A stretch of DNA of 64,000 bases, taken from assembly GCF_905220975.1 (NCBI RefSeq), contig NZ_CAJNBK010000008.1, forward strand, positions 186,001 to 250,000, in the 5' to 3' direction. Both the position numbers and the translations under genes were made by a program. Under the pieces are notes generated by a model that had not been told where the DNA came from, made no database searches, and was given only the letters and a program-made list of their open reading frames with translations. Of this stretch, positions 59,754 to 64,000 are shown piece by piece; the stretch's first letter is position 1; every line of letters begins with the position of its first letter. The DNA is from Paraburkholderia haematera (GTDB lineage Bacteria; Pseudomonadota; Gammaproteobacteria; Burkholderiales; Burkholderiaceae).

Positions 59754-61707
59754 ATAGCTTGATCCCCGCAGGGTCCGCCGTCAGATACCCGACCGTCGCG
59801 CCGAAGCGGTCCTTATAGTTCGTCCGCACGAGCGGATCGAGCGTCAATTTCACCTTGTCGTGCAACGGACTTTCCCAATCGCCGACATGCTGGAAGTTGC
59901 TCATCACGTATGTCCAGCCGTTGATTTCGTCGACCGCGTGCAGGCCCGTCGACTCCGCGCCCGCGGGACACGACAACACACGGGCGAGCGTCTTCGTGTC
60001 GACGTTGTAAGCCCACAGAAAATTGTTGACGTGCATGCCGCTGTCTTCGCCGATAAACAGCGTGCGCAGTTTCTCCGAGAATTTCAGGTTATCCGGATTC
60101 GCGATGCGCTCCGGGTTCGCCGTGTTGCCGAGCGCGTCGGCGGCCGGCAGATCCTCGCCGACCAGGGCCGCGGGTGCGGCCATGTCCGCCGGCACCCAGT
60201 CGCTATTGATCGCGCTGCCGCCGCGGTCGCGCTGGCCGCCCTTCATGCTGAGCGCGTAAACCGCACCGGCGTTGATGGCCTTGTCGACGGCGACATCGGT
60301 CGAGGCAGTGTACCCTCGCACCATCGATTTTTCGATGCGTGACATCGCCGAATACAGCACCTTGTCCCTTGCATTGACCGTCGTGCCTTCGAGCTTCGTG
60401 AAACCCATGCTGCCGCCCGCCAACGCTGCATAGCGATGCGTTTCGAGGAAGGTCGCGGCCTTGGTCATGCCGGGCTTGACGCGAACCCAGTTGAAGGTGC
60501 CGTTGTAGTTGATCTTCATGTAGGTCGGATCGGCGGGGTCTTTGGTTGCGACGTCCATGATGTCGCTCGCGCGCAACTGATTGGCGAGCGCCTCGATTTC
60601 GTCACTGGTCGCGTGGCCCAGATTGATCCAGGAGAGCGTCGCCGCGCCGGCGCCGCTTGCCGATACCTGCGTCCACTTCGCGACATACAGCGTGCCCGCC
60701 GACAGATCGGCCTCGCGATCGGCGATGAACATGAAGAGGCCGCCGTTGGTTGCATCGTCGCCCATCAGCACGGTGCGCTTGTCCGGCATCACCTGAATCA
60801 GTTCGTGCGAGATGCGGCCAAGGCAATAGTGCTTTTTGATCGTGCCGGTGCCGTCAGGATTGACGGTCACTTCCGGCAGGTGACCATAGTGATAGGGATT
60901 GGCCGTGGTTTCGTCGCCGAACAGGCTGCGGCTGAAGCCCTTGAACTGGCTATTGGTCGCGATCGTGACGGCGTCCGGCTCGTACTCTTCACTCGACAGA
61001 TGCGTATTCCACGGCGAGAGGCTCGCGCCGCAGGTGATCCACAAACCATGTGCCTTCGACGTATCGACGTTGTGGTACCCCGCCAGCGTGAGCTTGCCGG
61101 TGGCCGGGTCCTGATCGAGCGTGAGCACGGCAATCGGCGAAGGCAACTGGCCATACATCGACGCCAGGCTCTGATCGCGGGTCGTGTACTCGAACTGCAC
61201 GACAGCAAATACCGCATTGCCCTTGAGTCCCTTCACCGCGGGCTTGTCGAGGCGGATCAGCGAGCTTCCATCCGGACAATCCGAATAGAACTGGCGCTCC
61301 TTACCCGCAACGGATTTATCGATGATCAGCTGATTGTTGATGTCGAAGTACCCGCCCGCCAGGATCGTCCCGCCCTTGATGTTCGGCACCGTATCGCCGG
61401 TGACGAAGAACGGCTGGTAGGCGAGCTTGAACGTGCGGCTGCTGCCGTCGCTCAGTTGCACCGAGAGGGTCGAGCCGACCGTGGTTTTCGCCATTGCGGC
61501 GGGATCCGCCAGCGTCGGCGCGGCCATGCCACTGAATGCCGCCGAGACGAAATTGGCCACCGGCTTGACCGGTGTCGTCAGCTCGTCGCCACCGCCTCCG
61601 CACGCGGTCAGCATCGACGCCGTTGCGAGGCCGCCTAACGGCAGCATTGGCGCACCGGCGAGTAGTTTCAGGGCCTTGCGGCGGGAAAGGTCGAACGGCT
61701 CTGCCAT
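59752..61707 (-). CDS. phoX: PhoX-family (DUF839) alkaline phosphatase, Tat lipoprotein-like
   Basis: The 651-residue protein starts MAEPFDLSRRKALKLLAGAP with a twin-arginine motif, followed by a hydrophobic stretch and a possible lipobox cysteine in SMLTACGGGG. The body is DUF839/PhoX-like (WGPSL-type text replaced by ITCGASLSPWNTHLSSEEYEPDAV; GRISHELIQVMPDKRTVLMGDDATNGGLFMFIAD; LRTLFIGEDSGMHVNNFLWAYN). PhoX enzymes are calcium-activated periplasmic phosphatases induced by phosphate starvation. The ATG at 61707 opens the Tat signal. A Pho-box-like site at 61825-61842 lies upstream. Confidence 0.88.
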   Translation of the reverse strand: MAEPFDLSRRKALKLLAGAPMLPLGGLATASMLTACGGGGDELTTPVKPVANFVSAAFSGMAAPTLADPAAMAKTTVGSTLSVQLSDGSSRTFKLAYQPFFVTGDTVPNIKGGTILAGGYFDINNQLIIDKSVAGKERQFYSDCPDGSSLIRLDKPAVKGLKGNAVFAVVQFEYTTRDQSLASMYGQLPSPIAVLTLDQDPATGKLTLAGYHNVDTSKAHGLWITCGASLSPWNTHLSSEEYEPDAVTIATNSQFKGFSRSLFGDETTANPYHYGHLPEVTVNPDGTGTIKKHYCLGRISHELIQVMPDKRTVLMGDDATNGGLFMFIADREADLSAGTLYVAKWTQVSASGAGAATLSWINLGHATSDEIEALANQLRASDIMDVATKDPADPTYMKINYNGTFNWVRVKPGMTKAATFLETHRYAALAGGSMGFTKLEGTTVNARDKVLYSAMSRIEKSMVRGYTASTDVAVDKAINAGAVYALSMKGGQRDRGGSAINSDWVPADMAAPAALVGEDLPAADALGNTANPERIANPDNLKFSEKLRTLFIGEDSGMHVNNFLWAYNVDTKTLARVLSCPAGAESTGLHAVDEINGWTYVMSNFQHVGDWESPLHDKVKLTLDPLVRTNYKDRFGATVGYLTADPAGIKL

Positions 61708-61824
61708 GTTGTCGTGATCCAGGGTTTGGGTAGCGTGGGTGAATGCACAGCCGGCACGCACCAGACCCAAAACCGCATGGTTTACGCTTGCGCCGCTATG
61801 ACGCGAGGATTCTATGAAGTCAAT

Positions 61825-61842
61825 ATGAAAGTATATTGACAG
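61825..61842 (-). promoter_or_regulatory. Pho-box-like site upstream of phoX
   Basis: On the minus strand the sequence reads CTGTCAATATACTTTCAT, two 7-bp halves (CTGTCAA and CTTTCAT) with a 4-bp spacer, each one mismatch from the consensus CTGTCAT. It is about 118-135 bases upstream of the phoX start. Confidence 0.6.
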
Positions 61843-61897
61843 GCAACAGTAATGTTTCGTTTGACTTTTCGTTAGCCAAGCCCTGGCATCACCCCGG

Positions 61898-62470
61898 CTA
61901 GCCCGGACGGCGGAATTCGTTTTCGACCCACGCCGCGGCGCTCGCCTTGCTCAGCTTGAAGTTCGGCGCGACCTGCACTTGCGCGAGCTGCTCGCCGAAT
62001 GTGTCGAGCGCGGTCAGCAGCGCGTACGGTTCGTCTTCGTCGGGAACGATGTCGAGGGTGATGTCGAGTTCGTTATTGCCGTCCGCGCTGGCCACGCGCA
62101 CTTCTTTATGCAACTGGGCGCGCAGTTGCTGCTCATGGCGGCGCAGCACTTCAGACGCGGTTTTCACCAGCGTGTTGAACGCCGAGGTGTCGAGCGGCTT
62201 CGGATCCTTCTTGTTGCGCCCCATCGTCCACGGGCCGACGAGCGCCGGTTCGGCTTCGCCGTCCTTGATCATTGCGACAGCCCAGCCTTCGTCATCTTCG
62301 TTCTTGATGACGCGCGCGGTCCAGCCGTCGTCGCGCCACAGACGCGCTTCGTGCTGGGTTTCGGGTTGCGCTTCGTCCAGATGCTCGGGCGGGGTGTCGT
62401 GGATTTTGGACGCGCCTTCCATCGTGGAGTCAGCAGCGGCGTTGGACGATGGAAGGGGGGTATCGGTCAT
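61898..62470 (-). CDS. Hypothetical protein, acidic
   Basis: The 190-residue protein starts MTDTPLPSSNAAADSTMEGAS and has a disordered acidic lead of about 40 residues. A compact region follows with ARLWRDDGWTARVIKNEDDEGWAVAMIKDGE and VASADGNNELDITLDIVPDEDEPY, then LVGPWTMGRNKKDPKPLD. It has no signal peptide. The WTMGRNKKDPKPLD and AWVENEFRRPG text suggests a conserved beta-proteobacterial family of unknown function, but I do not recognise a named domain. Confidence 0.7.
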   Translation of the reverse strand: MTDTPLPSSNAAADSTMEGASKIHDTPPEHLDEAQPETQHEARLWRDDGWTARVIKNEDDEGWAVAMIKDGEAEPALVGPWTMGRNKKDPKPLDTSAFNTLVKTASEVLRRHEQQLRAQLHKEVRVASADGNNELDITLDIVPDEDEPYALLTALDTFGEQLAQVQVAPNFKLSKASAAAWVENEFRRPG

Positions 62471-62644
62471 TACAGGTTTACTCACGTTCGCGGGGCGGAA
62501 ACACATCTCAAGCCTGCGATTCTACCTGTCCCGCACACGCCGAATGCGGCCCTATGACGAACGGACAAGCCGGGACACGCTCCTTGCACGATTGCAATAG
62601 CGCATTTCGTTATTTTCTTAAGCTTATAAATTAACCATAAAAAA

Positions 62645-62675
62645 TACAAAAAAAAACGCGGCCCGAAAGCCGCGT
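62645..62675 (-). terminator. Rho-independent terminator, minus strand
   Basis: ACGCGGC (62656-62662) pairs with GCCGCGT (62669-62675), and on the minus strand a run of nine T follows. No annotated minus-strand gene ends here, so it may belong to a small RNA transcribed from about 62770. Confidence 0.65.
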
Positions 62676-63099
62676 ATAAAGAGATGAAAAAGACACCCTT
62701 GGTCAAAGGGCAAGTGAATTGTAGAACCGTAATTCGCCAGGATAGATAACACGAACTGGAAGAGTGCATTGCAGAAAACAGAATGAACCTAAATCAACTC
62801 AACGAAACGCTCAAACCCTTACTGAATATGACATAGCGGGAACGTCGCGATCGAGCAACACCCACAATTTGACGAACAATTACAGCACCCTCTCACACAA
62901 TGATTTTTTTCTTTATTTACCCGTACTTACGCAACCCCGAATCCGCTATTACGAATTAGAGAATTCATTGTTGTGCCATATAAGCGTAAAGATATAAATA
63001 GCAGGCATACACTTCGCAGCGGATCGTCAGGTAGCCGGCGCAATCGGCGGCAAACACTGGAATGCGATTCTCTACGCACTGTCCCGGAGTTATCTAAAC
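62676..63099. other. A+T-rich region upstream of porin gene
   Basis: This stretch is clearly more A+T-rich than the window average and should contain the porin promoter and untranslated leader. GGAG at 63086-63089 precedes the porin ATG by ten bases. A CCCTT/AAGGG hairpin lies near 62697-62711. Frames here do not look coding. Confidence 0.5.
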
Positions 63100-64000
63100 A
63101 TGAAAAAAACCCTCATCGCAGCAGGTCTCGTGGGCTCATTCGCCATCACCGCTCACGCACAAAGCAGCGTCACGTTGTACGGCACGCTGGACGCCGGCCT
63201 CGTCTACTCGAACAACCAGGGCGGCCACAGCAACTGGCAGCAAGGTAGCGGATCGGTCTCGAACACCTACTTCGGCCTGCGCGGCAGCGAAGACCTGGGC
63301 GGCGGTCTGCATGCCATCTTCACGTTGGAAAACGGCTTCAACCTGAACAACGGCCAGTTTTCGGAAAGCAACACGATGTTCAATCGCCAGGCGTTCGTCG
63401 GTCTGCAGAGCGATCAATACGGCGCGCTGACGCTCGGCCGCCAGTACGATTCCGTGGTCGACTACCTCGCGCCGCTGTCCGAAGCGGGCGCGGGCTACGG
63501 CAACAACCTGGCCGCTCACCCGTTCGATAACGACAATCTGGACAACTCGTTCTCGATCAAGAACACCGTGAAGTACACGAGCGCGAACTATGCCGGCCTG
63601 AAATTCGGCGGCCTGTACGGCTTCAGCAATTCGGCCGGCCAATTCTCGAACAACCGCGCATGGAGCGTCGGCGCTTCGTACGACAACGGCCCGCTGAGTG
63701 TCGCCGCCGCTTACCTGCAACTGAACAACTCGGGTAGTTCGAACCTGAGCGGCGCCGTGTCGCAAGGCGACGGCACCGCGGCAGTCGCAGCGAACCTGCA
63801 GCGCACGTTCGGCGCGGGTATCAACTACACGTACGGCCCGGCAACGGCTGGTTTCGTGTACACGCATACGCAACTGGACGGCATTACCGGCGTGGATGTC
63901 GGCGGCGCGACACTGCCTGGCGTGGCGGGTACGAACCTGCATCTGGACAACTACGAGTTGAACGGCAAATACGCACTGACGCCGGCACTGAGCCTCTCGG
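63100..64000 (+). CDS. Gram-negative general porin, C-terminal part beyond window
   Basis: The first 300 residues are present and the gene runs off the window end. It has a signal peptide (MKKTLIAAGLVGSFAITAHAQ) and typical beta-proteobacterial porin text: SSVTLYGTLDAGLVYSNNQ, TYFGLRGSEDLGGGLHAIFTLENGFN, NRQAFVGLQSDQYGALTLGRQYD. It forms a trimeric outer-membrane channel for small hydrophilic solutes. The C-terminal Phe is not visible. Confidence 0.93.
   Translation, partial: MKKTLIAAGLVGSFAITAHAQSSVTLYGTLDAGLVYSNNQGGHSNWQQGSGSVSNTYFGLRGSEDLGGGLHAIFTLENGFNLNNGQFSESNTMFNRQAFVGLQSDQYGALTLGRQYDSVVDYLAPLSEAGAGYGNNLAAHPFDNDNLDNSFSIKNTVKYTSANYAGLKFGGLYGFSNSAGQFSNNRAWSVGASYDNGPLSVAAAYLQLNNSGSSNLSGAVSQGDGTAAVAANLQRTFGAGINYTYGPATAGFVYTHTQLDGITGVDVGGATLPGVAGTNLHLDNYELNGKYALTPALSLS

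Noticed and set aside
62482..62769. 95-residue minus-strand frame upstream of the porin
   Set aside because: It reads through a strong terminator hairpin and ends in Arg-rich non-coding-like sequence.

Overview
The window is GC-rich chromosomal DNA from a beta-proteobacterium. The gene families (paired DUF2844/DUF3443 proteins, DUF4410 lipoprotein, MipA/OmpV protein, phasin, Tat-exported PhoX, a porin starting MKKTLIAAG, a histone H1-like Ala/Lys repeat protein) together with the pca genes point to Burkholderia sensu lato, most likely Paraburkholderia. That assignment is inferred from gene families; no database search was possible. No rRNA, tRNA, CRISPR array or intact prophage was seen.

Layout. 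1-5.2 kb: an ATP-grasp/transglutaminase peptide-modification pair (cut by the window start) and a zinc metallopeptidase. 5.3-9.7 kb: DUF3443/DUF2844 pair, a phasin, a DUF4410 lipoprotein. 9.8-14.6 kb: a MipA/OmpV outer-membrane protein in one transcription unit with an OmpR-type two-component system, divergent from a small membrane protein and a phospholipase-D-like gene; both divergent promoters carry an 11-bp-period direct repeat. 14.8-19.7 kb: H1-like protein, LysE exporter, MocR regulator divergent from an omega-amino-acid aminotransferase.

20.6-35.8 kb is the most notable part. One long minus-strand unit of 11 genes encodes a 6-hydroxynicotinate-reductase homologue, a UPF0280 (ApbE-like) protein, two tandem DUF1185 paralogues, a Liv-type ABC transporter (fused permease, two ATPases, binding protein), an enamidase homologue and a NicA/NicB-type molybdenum hydroxylase fused to three haem c domains. 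A divergent TetR regulator and a palindrome in the shared promoter region complete it. The set implies uptake of a pyridine carboxylate such as nicotinate, hydroxylation to the 6-hydroxy compound, ring reduction and hydrolytic ring opening. This is the reductive route first worked out in the anaerobe Eubacterium barkeri, here with an aerobe-type hydroxylase that delivers electrons to cytochromes.

35.9-40.4 kb: protocatechuate (beta-ketoadipate) genes pcaI-pcaJ-pcaB-pcaD-pcaC, interrupted by a 40-bp tandem repeat and preceded by an IclR-type palindrome. 40.6-46.8 kb: a repetitive element, a LysR regulator, folE, a DMT exporter and a DedA-rhodanese fusion. 45.9-49.9 kb: CHAD protein, PiT phosphate transporter and PPK2 kinase, a phosphate/polyphosphate neighbourhood. 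50-55.2 kb: VOC protein, a DegP-like protease without an export signal, gamma-glutamyltransferase and an EmrB-type MFS exporter. 55.5-58.8 kb: four closely packed or overlapping genes (nucleotidyltransferase, flippase-like membrane protein, 2OG-Fe(II) oxygenase, CDP-alcohol phosphatidyltransferase) that look like an uncharacterised polar-lipid pathway. 59-64 kb: a secreted hypothetical protein, PhoX with a Pho-box-like site, a hypothetical protein and a porin cut by the window end.

Two copies of a roughly 0.9-kb repetitive element with long inverted ends (19.7-20.6 kb and 40.6-41.6 kb) lie in opposite orientation and flank the catabolic region.
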